Shown one piece after another: positions 1-11,880 of a stretch of DNA of 64,000 bases. The DNA lies in NCBI RefSeq assembly GCF_902686445.1, contig NC_062218.1:130132594-130196593 (forward strand), read 5' to 3'. Position 1 is the first letter of the stretch, and every line of letters begins with the position of its first letter. Under the pieces are notes generated by a model that worked only from the letters and a program-made list of their open reading frames with translations, made no database searches and was not told the origin of the DNA. A program made the translations under genes and the position numbers. This stretch comes from Sciurus carolinensis. Taxonomy: Eukaryota; Chordata; Mammalia; Rodentia; Sciuridae.

Positions 1-190
1 AGGCCAGTGTAGCTAGAGTGTGGTGAATGAGAGAAGAGTGATAGGGAACAAAGTTAGAGAGGCAGCACAGGGCCTACGAGATGATGCTGAATGAATGTAA
101 GACCTCATGAATTACAGTATGAGCTTCAGATTTTATTCTTTATGTAATGAAAGACAACAAGATTTGGTTTATGTTTTGAAAAGATTACTC

Positions 191-385
191 AGCTGGGTGC
201 AGTGGTGCATACCTGTAGTCCCAGCTATTTGGGAGGCTGAGGCAGGAGGATCACAAGTTTGAGGTCAGCCTTGGCAACATTAGCAAGACCCTGTCTCAAA
301 ATAAAAAATAAAAAGGACTGGGGATGTAACTCAGTGGTACTGTGCCCCCAGGTTCCATCCCCAGTACCAAACAACAACATCAACA
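191..385 (+). mobile_element. B1-dID SINE
   Basis: A 7SL-derived B1 half (cctgtagtcccagctatttg) fused to an ID half (actggggatgtaactcag). Confidence 0.85.
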
Positions 386-1771
386 ACAAAAAACTGTTGA
401 ACTTTGGATAAGAACAATGGGGATCTGTGGTTTTCATATCCCCATGGGTGCTCTTATTTCCTCCTGCACTTAGTAGGGGCAGAAGTTCTACTAGAGAGGG
501 GCAGGAAGAGAACCAATAACTTCCCCTGGAAGGCCAATACCACTTGATTTCTAAGTGGTTGGTAAGGCCTCTATGCAGCAACACCTGCAGTTGGTGGAAG
601 TGGTGATCTGGTCAGGTCAGGGTTGTACTGACCTGAAGGGGCAGTCATGATTTGGGCAAGCATGTCCCTGGGTGAGACTATGAGAGAGTCCACATTAGCC
701 ACACACTCCTGGCCCATCATGAGGCTACCAACACTTCAAAGAGATGCAAAATGACCCAGTGGGAAATAGAAGCCAGGACAAACTTCAAACTTCAAAGTAG
801 CCTGAATTTTGAATATGCTTTCCTATCAATACACAGATTCAAAAGAAGATCAAGTAGGGCTTAGGCATTTAGAACAATCTGTTGAATCACTGGTTGAGCA
901 CTAAGCAACATAAACACAGGGAGTAAAAAAATGATAAAAAAAAACCAAATTGAGAATATTTGTTTTTAAAATCTTCAGCCATCATGTAAACAATTTGATA
1001 ACTGAGGTCACCAAGTTGTGAAGAAGCCCAAATTAGTCCATGGATGAAGACTTCATGGAGAGGCCCTCAAAGATGCCTGGCCATTCCCAGAAGCTCCATT
1101 CCTGTGCTATTTCAGCTTTAGCCACCATCTGACTGCACATGTGTAACGGACCTTAAATGAGAATTATTCAACCAAGCCTTCTCCAAATTCCAGGCCCATA
1201 AAAACAGAGAGAGGTTTGTGAAGTTGAAGGAAGCCAAGGCCCACAGAGGTCAAAGAACTTACACAAATATCAGAATTCTGAGAAAGTGGTCGACCACATA
1301 TCCCTGTTGCCTTGATATCCACATCTAATCCAACAGGCAGAAAAGGTTTGATACAGGTACTTACATGCTTAGAAAATCACTAGAGAGGCTGATAGTTTGG
1401 GGTTAGGGATCCGAAACAATGTAAATATTCCAACAGGCTAATAAGGGTCTCTATGGCAGTGTTCTCAGCTTTCCTCATCAATGGAACCTACCACTCAACA
1501 TATAAAGCTGAAAAATGGATACTAGAACACTGATATAGGAAGAGCTCAAGGTTCCATGGCCTTTCCTGATAGCAACAATGGCCAAGGAATACAGGAATAT
1601 TGCTGCATTTCAACTCTCCAAATCTTATGAAAAGTTATGATTCAGAGGCTTTGATTTGTATCCATTCTGTAGCTAATTAGAAAGTGCCTGAAGTAGAGAT
1701 TATCAGAGTATGAAGCATAAGGCAGATTTTCACAGGGTCAGTGAAATAGGGACAGAGAGAACCAGTGTGAG
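386..1771. other. No gene or repeat recognised
   Basis: Anonymous, presumably intronic sequence of mixed composition. No frame, splice site pair or repeat family was convincing. Confidence 0.4.
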
Positions 1772-2196
1772 TGTTGTGGTTTGGATATGAAGTGTCCCCC
1801 CAGACTTCCTGGTAATGGAGGAATATTTGGAGCTGAAATGATTGGATTATGAGAGTTGTAACCTAAACAGTCCATCCTAATGTAAATGAACTGGATGGTA
1901 ACTGTAGGCAGGTAGGGCATGATTGCAGGAGGTGGGTTACTGTGGGCTCTGAAAGGGTTCAATCTTCTTTGTGGCTCCTTCTTTCCTCTTGTTCTCTCAG
2001 CTTCTTGACAGCCAAGAGGTAAGCAGTTTTCCTCTGCCATGGCCTTTGGCCATGATGTTCTGCTTCACTTTGGGCCCAGAGCAATAGACTCAACTGACCA
2101 AGGACTAAACCTCTGGGACTGAGCTAAAATAAACTTTCCCTCCTCTAAGTTGTTCTTGGTAATTTTTGTCACAGTGACAAAAAGCTGACTAACACA
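1772..2196 (+). mobile_element. MaLR (MST/THE-like) solo LTR
   Basis: It has the classic tgttgtggtttggatatga start, gaaatgattggattatgaga, gtaactgtaggcaggtaggg and a gctgactaacaca end. Target-site copies are too worn to call. Confidence 0.8.
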
Positions 2197-2221
2197 GAGA
2201 ACAAGATAATTCATAAAGCGG

Positions 2222-2312
2222 GAGGTGATGGAACAGTTCAGGGGTAAAGCATATACCTAGCATGCATAAGGACCTGGGTTCAATTCCCAGTACCCTTACC
2301 CCAAAGAAAGAT
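2222..2312 (+). mobile_element. ID-type SINE
   Basis: tRNA-like body with a gggttcaattccc B box and a short A-rich end. Confidence 0.75.
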
Positions 2313-2469
2313 ATTCACAGACTTAAAAAATTTAGGGGAAGTGGTATCCGGGAGACAAAGTGATCACTATCTTAGTGATTTAATGGTGCCTTAAGTAGTC
2401 TTAGGCTAACTTAGGGCTAGTATGACTGGTCATAGAATGACTAAGCCTATAATATAATATAAAGCTGCC

Positions 2470-2841
2470 CCCCCCCCGCCCTTTACGCTGTAGTCATTTC
2501 CCCGCCTCCCAACTTCTTGTCAGTCTGTGAACATCCTAGTTAGCAATTGGCTCATCAGTCAGCTTGCAAGTATCCTTCTCTGTTATTGGTCCCATTAACC
2601 TGCGGAATTTGACTGCTTAAGGATAGCTCTCCCACCATTGTCTCTCTCTCCTCTTCACTTTTGTGCTTTCTCTCTCCTACTTACTTTCTTTCTCTCTCCT
2701 CCTCAGTTTTCAAACTCTCTCTTGTGCGTGCTCCCTTTTCCTCCCATTTTCTCTCTTACCCTGCAGGGAGACACAGTCTGTTTGCTTAATAAACCCTCTT
2801 ATGTGAGTTCCCGTGTCCGGAGTGGTTTCTGGGTTCTTACA
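2470..2841 (+). mobile_element. Solo ERV1-type LTR, 3' part
   Basis: It shares long stretches with 40670-41013: the cccgcctcccaac block, catcagtcagcttgcaagta, the ccctgcagggagacac block, gtttgcttaataaac, and the ttaca end. The 5' portion before about 2465 does not match the other copy. AATAAA lies at about 2789. Confidence 0.75.
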
Positions 2842-2929
2842 AAACCACCTCTATATTACAATTAATAGTAAACTTTGCCTTGTATAGTAAACTTGAGCCT
2901 TGATGTGACTTTAGAACCTACAATTCAGC

Positions 2930-3260
2930 CAGGCCCAGTGATGCATGGCTTTAATCCAGCTATTTAAGGTTGAGGCAGGAGGATTCTAAATTCAAGGTCA
3001 ACCTGGGCAATTTAACAAGGTCCTGTCTCAAAGTAAAATTTAAAAGGACTGGGAATAACAGAGCATGGTGATGCATGCCTATAATCCCAGCTGAGGTAGG
3101 AGGACTGCAAGTTCAGGGCCAACTTGGGCTAAACTTAGAGAGATTCTGTCTCCAAAAGAAAATATAAGTAAATAAAAAGGACTGGGGATGTAGCTCAGTG
3201 GTAGAGTACTTGCCCAGCAAGTACTCCCCCTCACCCAACTCTACCCCTCTTAAAAAAAAA
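2930..3260 (+). mobile_element. Two consecutive B1-dID SINEs
   Basis: A first truncated unit ends near 3055; a second complete unit follows directly and carries the tagctcagtggtagag A box. Confidence 0.8.
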
Positions 3261-3579
3261 AAAAAGTACCAACAACTGCAGGTAGTCCTCTGAGAGAGAT
3301 GAAACCTATTTACCACTCTGCTTATTACAGTTTATTAAGAGGCAGTGGGTTTTTACGTACAGCTATGGTGACAAAGCAGCAAATAACAAAAGATTCTAAG
3401 ATAGAATAATAATCCTAGAATAATAATCTACCCATGGCTGATGACGGTTAGGCAATATAATCTAATGGTCAGGATAACTTACAAGAATGAACCAAAGAGT
3501 TAGCCCCATTAAGGCCACCAAGCTTTGGTATTTCTATGTGTTTTGTGAATCCATATTGTTGATAGTCCCAAGAATTTCA

Positions 3580-3677
3580 ATTTTTTTTTTTTTTTTTTTT
3601 TTGCGGTGCTGGGGATCGAACCCAGGGCCTATGCTTGTAAGGCAAGCACTTTATCAACTGACCTATCTCCCCAGCCC

Positions 3678-3710
<33 letters not shown>

Positions 3711-3787
3711 GTGGTACTGGGTATCGAACCCAGGGCCTTGTGCTTGCAAGGCAAGCACTCTAGCAACTGAGCTGTATCCCCAGTCCT
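3580..3787 (-). mobile_element. Two tandem ID SINEs
   Basis: Units 3580-3679 and 3681-3787, each with a poly-T start, are separated by a repeated tcaattttt target phrase. Confidence 0.88.
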
Positions 3788-3828
3788 CAAATTTTTATTC
3801 AACGAAAAAGGCATTAAAAAGTAAACGT

Positions 3829-4065
3829 GGGCTGGGGATATAGCTCAGTTGGTAGAGTGCTTGCCTTGCAAGTACAAGGCCCTGGGTTCAATCCCCAGCA
3901 TCGAAAAAAAAAAAAAAAAAAAGTAAACGTGGAGATGGGGCTGTGGCTCAGTGGTAGAGCGCTTGCCTGGCATGTGTGAGGCACTGGGTTCGATTCTCAG
4001 CACCACATAGAAATAAATGAATAAAATAAAGGTACATCAAAATCTAAAAATAAAAAAAAAAAAAG
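3829..4065 (+). mobile_element. Two tandem ID SINEs of different subtypes
   Basis: 3829-3921 is a cttgcaag/caaggccctggg subtype. 3934-4065 is the gtgtgaggcactggg subtype with an AAATAAA-rich tail. The target phrase aaagtaaacgtgg is repeated before, between and, in worn form, after them. Confidence 0.9.
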
Positions 4066-4069
4066 AAAG

Positions 4070-4717
4070 TAAATGTAAGGGCACTGATAATGTGGTACAA
4101 AAAGTTGCCTACTTACAATATGTACAAAAGAGAACCAAATGGAAATTCTGAACTTAAAAGTATAATATATTAAATGAAAAATTAATTAGAGGAGTTCAAC
4201 AGAAGATAAAAGTGGCAGAAGAATCAGTGAACTTGAAGATAGATCAAGAGAAATATCAAATATGAGAACACAGAGAAAAAAGACTGAAGAATAATGAACA
4301 AAGCTTCAGAGATTATGGGAAACCATCATGTATAAGAATACCAGAAGGAGGGAAGAGAAAGAAAGGGGGTTAAAATAAAATTTAAAAATGTCTGTAAACT
4401 ATGCATATTTAATAAAAAACAACCTACATCCAAAAATCTCAAGAAACCCAAAGTAGGATAAATACTAAGAGATCTATACCTAAACACATCACAAACTGCT
4501 GAGAGACAAAGAAAATCTTGAAAGCAGCAAAGGACAAATAACTCTCATACACTGAAATAATTCAATTCATAATTTAACTTATCTGAAACAACGAAGGCCA
4601 GAAGGTGACGGAATGACATATTGAAAGTGGTGAAAAAACAAAATTATTAACCAAGAACTCCATATCCAATGTAACTATTTAAACATTACACTAAGGGTAG
4701 GAAGGCAAGACACAAAG
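4070..4717 (+). mobile_element. Old L1 remnant, ORF1 region
   Basis: The purine-rich coding-like text (gaatcagtgaacttgaagatag, aagaactccatatccaatg) matches old L1 ORF1. The frame is lost. Confidence 0.6.
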
Positions 4718-4722
4718 GCCAC

Positions 4723-5099
4723 TGTTATAGTTTGAATCTTAAATGTCCCTCTAAAGCTCATGTACTGAAGGCATGGTCCCCAGCTGATGATGCAACTAGG
4801 AGGTAGAAGAAACTTTAAGATGTGGGTCTAGTTGGAGGAAGTAGATTATTGGGGTGTGTGCCCTTAAAGGGCATATTGGGATTCTGGCACTGTCCTCTCT
4901 TTCACTTCCTGGTTGGCATGAGGTGATAGCTTTTCTGTACACACTCCTGGTTATGATGTTCTGCCCCGACACAGGCCCAAAGAAACGTGGTCAAGCAATT
5001 GTGGACTGAACCCTCTGAAACCGAAACTATGAGCCAAAACAAACCTTTCCTCCTTTTAAGTTATCTCAAGTTTTTGTCATAGTGATGAAAGCTAACATA
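4723..5099 (+). mobile_element. MaLR solo LTR with 5-bp target-site duplication
   Basis: It starts tgttatagtttgaatctta and ends gaaagctaacata. Copies of gccac at 4718-4722 and 5100-5104 give the 5-bp duplication expected for MaLR. It is inserted between old L1 pieces. Confidence 0.85.
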
Positions 5100-5104
5100 G
5101 CCAC

Positions 5105-5432
5105 ATATTATACAATTTTATTTACTTGAAATATCCAGAATAAGCAAATCCACAGAGATAGAAGGGAGACAGGTTGCCAGGGTAACTGCTTCTGGGTACA
5201 GGTTTCTTTCTGGGGTGATGAACAGATTCTTGAGATTAGACAGTGTAGTTGTGATAGTTGTGTAGCTCTATAGATATACAATCATATATCATAGAATGGC
5301 AGAGATACTTTCTGAGAAATACATTGTTAAGCAGTCTTGTTATATGAACATCATAAAGTATAGTTATTCATGTCTAGATGGTATAGGTTAATCACTTGAT
5401 GTAGTCTCTAAATGCAATCAAGAAGTGTGGTA
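5105..5432 (+). mobile_element. Old L1 3' end
   Basis: The phrases aatccacagagatagaag, ggttgccagggtaactgctt and tttctggggtgatgaa are the conserved 3' UTR of mammalian L1M elements. After about 5270 the sequence is no longer recognisable. Confidence 0.55.
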
Positions 5433-5433
5433 A

Positions 5434-5532
5434 AGGGGCTGGGGAAATAGCTGTCGGTAGAGTGCTTGCCTTGTAAGCACAAGGCCCTGGGTTCCATCCC
5501 CAGCACCGCAAAAAAAAAAAAAAAAAAAAAAA
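5434..5532 (+). mobile_element. Young ID SINE
   Basis: Flanked by aagtgtggtaaa duplications at about 5424 and 5531; pure A tail of about 21. Confidence 0.9.
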
Positions 5533-5594
5533 GTGTGGTAAAACGATTATGAGGCTGCTGCAGGTTTAACATGACATACTGTTTTATAGTAAGT

Positions 5595-5880
5595 TTTTAT
5601 TTTTCTCTATTGATACTGGGGATTGAACCCAGAGGCACTTTATCACTCAACTACATCCCTAAATCTTTTTATTTTGGAAAAGAGTCTTGCTTAGTTGCTG
5701 AGCCTGGCCCTAAACTTGCAATCTTCCTGTTTTAGCCTCCTAGTTGCTGGGTTTATAGGGGTATGCCACTGTGCCCAACTACAGTAAGTTTTTCTTATTT
5801 TGGGGGATTCTGGAGATTGAACTGGGGTACTATCAGTTGCTAGGCAAGCATTCTACCATTAAATTATACAGTGAGTTTAA
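5595..5880 (-). mobile_element. B1-dID followed by an ID SINE
   Basis: B1-dID at 5595-5785; degenerate ID at 5795-5880. Confidence 0.75.
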
Positions 5881-6019
5881 AAAAATAAGAACTTACAATA
5901 AAATGTAAGTATAGTAAATAATCATAAAGTAGTTGTTATTATCAAGTATTAAAATACTTTACATAATTATGTGTGCTATACTTTTATATGACAAGCAGCA
6001 CAGTAGGTTTGTTTATACC

Positions 6020-6105
6020 AATTATAGCATGCATAAAGCTCTGGGTTTGCTCCTCAGCAACACATAAAAATAAAGGTAATGTGTCCACCTACAACTAAAA
6101 TACAC
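6020..6105 (+). mobile_element. ID SINE, 3' part
   Basis: Only the B-box side and the AAATAAAGG tail remain. Confidence 0.6.
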
Positions 6106-6271
6106 ACACACACATATATATACATATATGTCAGAAAAGAAGGAGGAAAAGAACTGAAAGGAAACAGTAAAATGAAAATTTAATTTTCATATCAATAATT
6201 AAATGTAAATAGTCTAAACAGTCCACTCCAAAGGCAGAGACTATCAAATTGGATTAAAGAAAAAGCAAGAT

Positions 6272-6409
6272 GGGGCTTGGGATGTGGCTCAGTGGAGAGG
6301 GCTTGCCTAGTATGTGTGAGGCATTGGGTTCGATTCTCAGAACCACATATAAATAAATGAATAAAATAAAGGTCTATCAACATCTAAAAAAATTAAGAAA
6401 AAAAAAAAA
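6272..6409 (+). mobile_element. ID SINE (gtgtgaggcattggg subtype)
   Basis: Complete, with an aataaatgaataaaataaag tail. Confidence 0.85.
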
Positions 6410-6840
6410 GTAGCAAGATCTCACTATATGCCATCTATCACTATATGCAATCTACCAAGAGCTGAGCAGTTCTCCCCTGCCAGGTCCTTGCACCATGACA
6501 TTCTACCTCACCTCAGGCCGAGAACAATGTAATTGGTCAACCATGGACCAAACCTCTGACAACAATGAGCCCAAATAAATCTTTCCCCCAGAGAGAGAAA
6601 GAGACACAAATATAGAAAAAGATATACTATGTACAAAGTAACCCTAAAAGAGTTAAAATATTGCTAACTATATATTATCCATCAATCTAATGATTAAAAG
6701 GTCACTATATCCAGATAATATAAAAATTTTATAAATGTATATGCACCTGAAAATGGAACCTCAAAATGCATAAATAAAAAACTGACAAAATTTAAAGAAA
6801 AATAGACAAATCAACAATAACAGTTGGAGATCTAAAAGCC
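6410..6840 (+). mobile_element. Old L1 fragments around a partial LTR
   Basis: 6590-6840 (agataatataaaaattttata, cacctgaaaatggaacctc, gttggagatctaaaagcc) reads as old L1 ORF2 5' region; 6180-6268 is another piece of it. SINEs break it. Confidence 0.5.
6440..6585 (+). mobile_element. Partial MaLR LTR
   Basis: Only the 3' third is recognisable (caccatgacattctacc, gaccaaacctctgacaa, aataaatctttccccc). Confidence 0.55.
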
Positions 6841-7230
6841 TTTTTTTTTTTTTTTTTTTTTTTTTTGTTACTGGAGACAAACCCAGGATCTTGCACATTA
6901 GACAAGTACTCTATCCCTAAGCCACATCTCCAGCTCTTTTTTCAACTTATGATTTTCTGCTTCAGCTTCTTGAGTACCTGGAACTACAGGTATGTGCTAC
7001 TTCACCAGGCTTAATACCTCTTTTTTTTTTTTTTTTGTACCAGAGGTTGAACCCACAGTTGCTTAACAACTGAGTCATGTCCCCCGCTCTATTTTTTAGG
7101 TTTTTATTTTGAGACAGGGTCCTGCTAAGTGGCTTAGGGTTTCTTTGAGTTGTTGGCTTTGAACTCTCAATCCTTCTGCCTCAACCTCCAGAGCTACTCG
7201 GATTACAGGTGTGCACCACCACACACAGAT
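6841..7230 (-). mobile_element. Two B1-dID SINEs
   Basis: 6841-7015 and 7020-7230, each with poly-T at its left end. Confidence 0.8.
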
Positions 7231-7261
7231 TAATACTTCATTTTTTGAAAACCATTTTTTA

Positions 7262-7530
7262 GTTATAAATGGACACAATACCTTTATTTTATTTATTTAT
7301 TTTTATGTGGTGCTGAGTGTCAAATCCAGTGCCTCATACATGCTAGGCAAGCACTCAACCATTGAGCTATGACCCCAGCCTCTCATTTTTTAAAAAATAT
7401 TTTTTAGTTGTGAATAAACTTTTAAAATGTTATTTATTTATTTATATGTGGTTCTATGAATCAAACCCAGTGCCTCATACATGCTAGGCAAATGCTCTAC
7501 CACTGAGCTTCAACCCCAGTTCTTAATACC
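7262..7530 (-). mobile_element. Two ID SINEs (tattttattt-tailed subtype)
   Basis: 7270-7382 and 7400-7525 share the catacatgctaggcaa body and lie in tandem. Confidence 0.85.
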
Positions 7531-7554
7531 TCATTTTAAACTTATTCATTTATT

Positions 7555-7755
7555 TTTTTCATACCACGGATTGAATTCAGAGGCCCAACCACTAAGTCAC
7601 ATCTCCAGCCCTCTTTTGTATTTTATTTAGGAACAGAGACACTGAGTTGTTTAGTACCTCACCATTGCTGAAGTTGGCTTTGAATTGAAGATCCTTCTGC
7701 CTCAGCCTCCTGAGCTACTGAGATTACAGGTGTGTGTCACCACACTCAGCTTAAT
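7555..7755 (-). mobile_element. B1-dID SINE
   Basis: ID half at 7560-7615, B1 half to 7755. Confidence 0.75.
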
Positions 7756-7759
7756 ATCT

Positions 7760-8165
7760 CAATTTTAATTATCAATAGAACAACTAGTTGGAAAATCAGT
7801 AAGAGTCTATAATGATGCTATCAACAAACTTAATCCAACTGACATTTATAGAACACTTCATCAACAACTCTTAAGTATATGTTGTTTTATAGAATGGCAC
7901 ATTTTCTGGGATAGAACATGTCAGGTTTTACCATATTTAAAGGACCAAGTTTTTTTTTTTTTTTTTTTTTGTGGTGCTGGGGATTGAACCCAGGGCCTTG
8001 TGCTTGCAAGGCAAGCACTCTACCAACTGAACTATATCCCCAGCCCCCCAAGTATGTTTTTGAACACAATGGAATTTAATTAAAAATCTACAATAGAAGG
8101 AAATCTTGGAAATCTCAAATTATCTGGAAATTGAATAACATGGATCAAAGAACAAATTCCAAGGG
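7760..8165 (+). mobile_element. Old L1 ORF2 endonuclease-region fragment
   Basis: The blocks caacaaacttaatccaactgac, tatagaacacttcatc and ggaaattgaataac are typical L1 ORF2 text. An ID SINE at 7950-8046 interrupts it. Confidence 0.55.
7950..8046 (-). mobile_element. Young ID SINE
   Basis: Clean tgctggggattgaacccagg body with a 20-base poly-T. Confidence 0.88.
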
Positions 8166-8169
8166 AAAT

Positions 8170-8810
8170 TAGAAATTATTTGAACTGACAAACGAAACTG
8201 AAGGACAGCCCAACTCCATTTTGTCAGTCTCTGTCTCCATTTGCTCTTTTTAACTTTTTTTCTCTGAGTCACTTTCTTCCGCAGTTACCTTGGATTCCAG
8301 GAACAAAAGGTCTAATTGATAAGTATCTTTATGACAAGGGACTGAAACTACCTCCAAGCATAGGTGAGCCTTGAACAGATCACTCTAAGATGAGACTGTC
8401 CCCTAAGCTCAAGTATGACTAAACAAACCGAGGCTGCCCCCTAAGCAGAAGCAAGCATGTCATGATGTGAACAAAATCACCCCTCAAGTAATGATGAACT
8501 TCGCAGAATCCCTGAGATAAATGATCAACCAGATCATGGCCTAATTAGGAGGACTTATTCTGCCAGCTGTGCAAATCTCCCAGCCAGGTAAGCCCAGAAA
8601 GCTTTCCTTTGTTCTTCTTATCAATAAAATGTCAAAGCTGCTGTCAGAGTCCCTATATCCCTATGTCTGTTCTTCCCAGCACAGCCACATTGCTTAAAAG
8701 CTCTTGCTTTTACCACTGCTCAGTCTCTTTGATTGGCATACTATGACAGGTGTCCAGGCCTGGTCTGTTGGGACCGCCAGACCAGGGCCTTTGCCTAAGG
8801 ACTCCAGTAA
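8170..8810 (+). mobile_element. ERV1-like solo LTR
   Basis: It shares with 10804-11272 an actccattttgtc block near the start and a ctctttgat...ttgggacc block near the end. A polyA-signal-like aataaaatg lies near 8622. Boundaries are approximate. Confidence 0.5.
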
Positions 8811-8959
8811 TAAAAGCATAATATGCAACCATTTATGGGATCCAGTTAAAGCAGTATTCTGTAAAAAACAAAAACAAAAAACAAAACAAAAAAAACCCAC
8901 AAATGCAGTTTCTGTGACTATACTCCTGTAACACAGAAGGTTTCTGTGATGAAATGTAT

Positions 8960-9480
8960 GGGAGTTTCCCCCAAAACAAGCAATCTGTTCTATAGCATGT
9001 ACTAGCTGAGTCCTCTATTTCAAATCAATTCCGACACTAGAGATGGTATCAGAGTGTAACAGTGGTTCACTTCACCTTTTGATATAGCCCTTGCTGCTAT
9101 ATCCATTCCCTAACCTGGGGGCAGGGAACAAGACTGCCTTCAGTTATCTGTCCTTGAGCACACACCCATCCACCCACAGGAAGATGTAGGACTTGACTAT
9201 CTCCCAAAATAACAAGTGAATTTCAACCTGCCAACAGGGTACACCTGGGACCCTAGGAAACCCCCACCCCTACCCCAGGGCACACCTGGAATGCAGCCTT
9301 TGAAGAATTTTAAAAGCACTCTGTTCTCTCTTATGGGCAGAATCACAGCCTATGGGACAGGAGTACCCTGTGCTTCCCCTTTGTTAGTAAAGCAATAAAC
9401 TGTCTTTTTCCTTGTTCTCAAAACCATGTCATTACTGGATTAGCACTAGGGACAAGGACCAAGCTTTCACTAACAACATC
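8960..9480 (+). mobile_element. ERV1-like LTR
   Basis: The end caataaactgtctttttcc, aaccatgtcattactgg, agggacaaggacc resembles the 3' part of class I LTRs with an AATAAA at about 9394. The 5' limit is unclear. Confidence 0.5.
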
Positions 9481-10225
9481 TCACAGATTGAAGACGCAAT
9501 ACTACTACAGAATGCCCCCTGCTTCTGATTCCTACCTATCACAAGATCCATGTTGTTTTACCTGTGCTTTGGACTGGCTATAAAGCGGATTCCCACAAAT
9601 CCCTTTCTTGGATTTAATTAATTTGCTCAAGTGGCTCACAAAACTCAGGGAAATACACACTTACTGTTTACTGGTTAATTATAAGGGATATTTTAAAAGA
9701 TACAAAATAAACAGGCAGACAAGACACACTGGGAGAAGATTCTAAAAGAATCTTAAGCACAGGAGTTTCCATTTCTGTGGAGTTGGGTGTGCCAGCCTCC
9801 TGGCATGTGGATGTGCTCTTGTTCACCTTCCTGAATGTCCTTGAACTCAGTTCTTTTGGTTTTTTATGGAGGTTTCATTATGTAGCCATGATGGATTTAT
9901 ATCATTGGCCAACTTTCAGCCTTTCTCCTCTCCTGGGGGGTGGCAGGGGACTGTGAGTTCTAACCCTCTGAGTACACAGTTGGTTCACCTAGCAATTAGT
10001 CCTTCAACCTGTGGTTATCGAAGGACTTTCCAAAAATCAACTTATTAACACAAACTCAGATGTAGTTGAAAGACATAAAAGAGTATTTTTCACCTCTATA
10101 GCTCTGGAGCTATTTTAGGAAGAAAGGACAAAAGGACAAATATTTTAACAAAGACGTTCTTATTGCTAAGTGATTAGGAAATTTCAAGGGTCAATGGAAC
10201 TGTGAAGGAACTGTAAATGAAAACC
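9481..10225 (-). mobile_element. LTR-like old interspersed repeat
   Basis: The blocks gctcaagtggctcacaaaactcag, tttttatggaggtttcattatgta and ctctggagctattttagga recall an old mammalian ERVL-class LTR in reverse orientation. The exact family was not recognised. Confidence 0.4.
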
Positions 10226-10289
10226 AAAGCACTTAAGAAGGGAATTTATCATTTTACACATCCATATCAGAAAAGAAAGGTCTCAAATC

Positions 10290-10680
10290 AGCAAAACCTT
10301 TCACCTTAGGAACCAGAAAAGATCAACAAATCTGGCAAAACTTTAGCTAAATTTACAAAGAAAATAATTTTTTTAAAAACCCCACAAAGCTGGGGGTGCT
10401 TAGTGGCAGAGCACTTGTCTAGCATGTACAAGGCCCTGGGTTCAATCCTTAGCTGCCCCCACAATCCCCTAAAAAAAAACAAAAAAGAAAAAAAAAGGAC
10501 ATAAATTATTAAAATCAGGAAGAGGGCACACTACCAACTCTGCATAAATTTAAGGGACTGTCAATGAATATTATGAAACAATTTCTCCAATATATCAGAC
10601 AACTTAGGAAGAAATAGACAAATTTCTAGATAGAGGCAAATGACTCAAAAAGAAATTTAAAATAATGAATATAACCATTC
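10290..10680 (+). mobile_element. Old L1 ORF2 fragments
   Basis: 10295-10375 and 10500-10675 (tatgaaacaatttctccaat, gaagaaatagacaaatttcta) read as decayed ORF2 in plus orientation, interrupted by an ID SINE. Confidence 0.5.
10387..10497 (+). mobile_element. ID SINE
   Basis: tagcatgtacaaggccctgg body with an interrupted A tail. Confidence 0.8.
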
Positions 10681-11515
10681 CTCAGTATTCAGAGGAGACT
10701 GGGTTTCAGAACTTGTCCCTCTCCACCAAAATCCAAACTGGGAACTACTCCCACAAATACCAAAATCTACAGATGCTCAAGTCCCTTTTATAAAATGGCA
10801 GAGTGTAACTCTACCATTGCCCTTTGCTCCCCATGAAGGAGGATTCAGTCCTTGTTTTAATTGACTCCATTTTGTCCCTCTAACCTGTTCTCACTTTTTA
10901 AGTTACTTCCTCTTTCTAGCTTCCTGCAGGTTAGAATGGGAACTAACTCCCTCAACCCCAAGGAGTAATAATTTCCCTAGCTTCCCTGGCGCCAGCAAGA
11001 TCCCACAGAACCAGATCTACCAGACCACGCCTGAGTATACAGCGCCCAGGGGCCAAACTGCTTTTGTCCTTCCCCTATATAATCCTGAAGCAACTGACTA
11101 TATGGAGAATACAGTTTCCACCGTCTTCTCAATATGGTCCACATTGAAGCAAACCCCCTTCATACTTTGGCACTTTCCTCTCTTTGATAATTAGACTCTT
11201 GAGGTAGTAGGTGGCCAAATTTGGTCCATAGGGACCCCCAGAGTCAGGTCTCTGGCCTAGGTCTAGGTAACAAACCTAGTATCTACATAGAACCAACACA
11301 TATCCTCCTCTACACTTTAAATCATCTCTATATTACTTATAATACCTAATACAATGTAAATGCTAAGTAAACAGTTCTTATGCTATATTGTTTAGGGAAT
11401 AAAGAAAAAAGTTTGTGTGTTCAATACAAACACGATGTTTTTTAATATTTTCCATCAGCAGTCGATTGAATCTGCAGATATGAAACCTGCACATACAAAG
11501 GGCCAACTGTAAACT
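10676..11515 (+). mobile_element. Tigger/MER2-like DNA transposon remnant split by an LTR
   Basis: The outer parts 10676-10803 and 11273-11515 join into one element (accaaaatctacagatgctc, tataaaatgg, then tttaaatcatctctatatta, cagatatgaaacctgcac, and gggccaactgta at the terminus). This resembles non-autonomous Tigger-type elements. Confidence 0.7.
10804..11272 (+). mobile_element. Solo LTR inside the Tigger-like element
   Basis: It begins tgtaactctacc and ends aggtaaca. A TATA-like ctatataatcc lies near 11076. It is related to the LTR at 8170-8810. I could not see a clean target duplication. Confidence 0.6.
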
Positions 11516-11589
11516 TAATAAATTGAATAAATAATTAAATATCTTCCTGTAAAGAAAAGCCTAGGGAGCTTCACTGGTGACTTCTTTTT

Positions 11590-11880
11590 CTTTCTTTTTT
11601 TTTTTTCATTACTAGGAAATGAACCCAGGTCTCACACATGCTAGGCAAGTACTCTACCACTGATCAACATCACTAGCTCTTTCTTATTTATTTATTTATT
11701 TATTTATTTTGTATTGGGGATTAAACCCAGAGGCTACATTCCACTGAGCTACATTCCCAGTCCTTTTTATTTTGAGACAGGGTCTCGCTAAGAGGCTGAG
11801 GCTGACCTCAAATTTGTGATCTTCTTGACTCAATCTCCTGAGTTGCTGGGATTACAGGTATGCACCACCTCACTACTTCA
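11590..11880 (-). mobile_element. ID SINE plus B1-dID SINE
   Basis: ID at 11590-11680, then (TATT)n and a B1-dID to 11875. Confidence 0.8.

Noticed and set aside
3829..3922. tRNA-gene-like segments with A and B boxes, here and in dozens of other places
   Set aside because: These are tRNA-derived ID SINEs with A tails and target duplications, without a proper cloverleaf 3' half.
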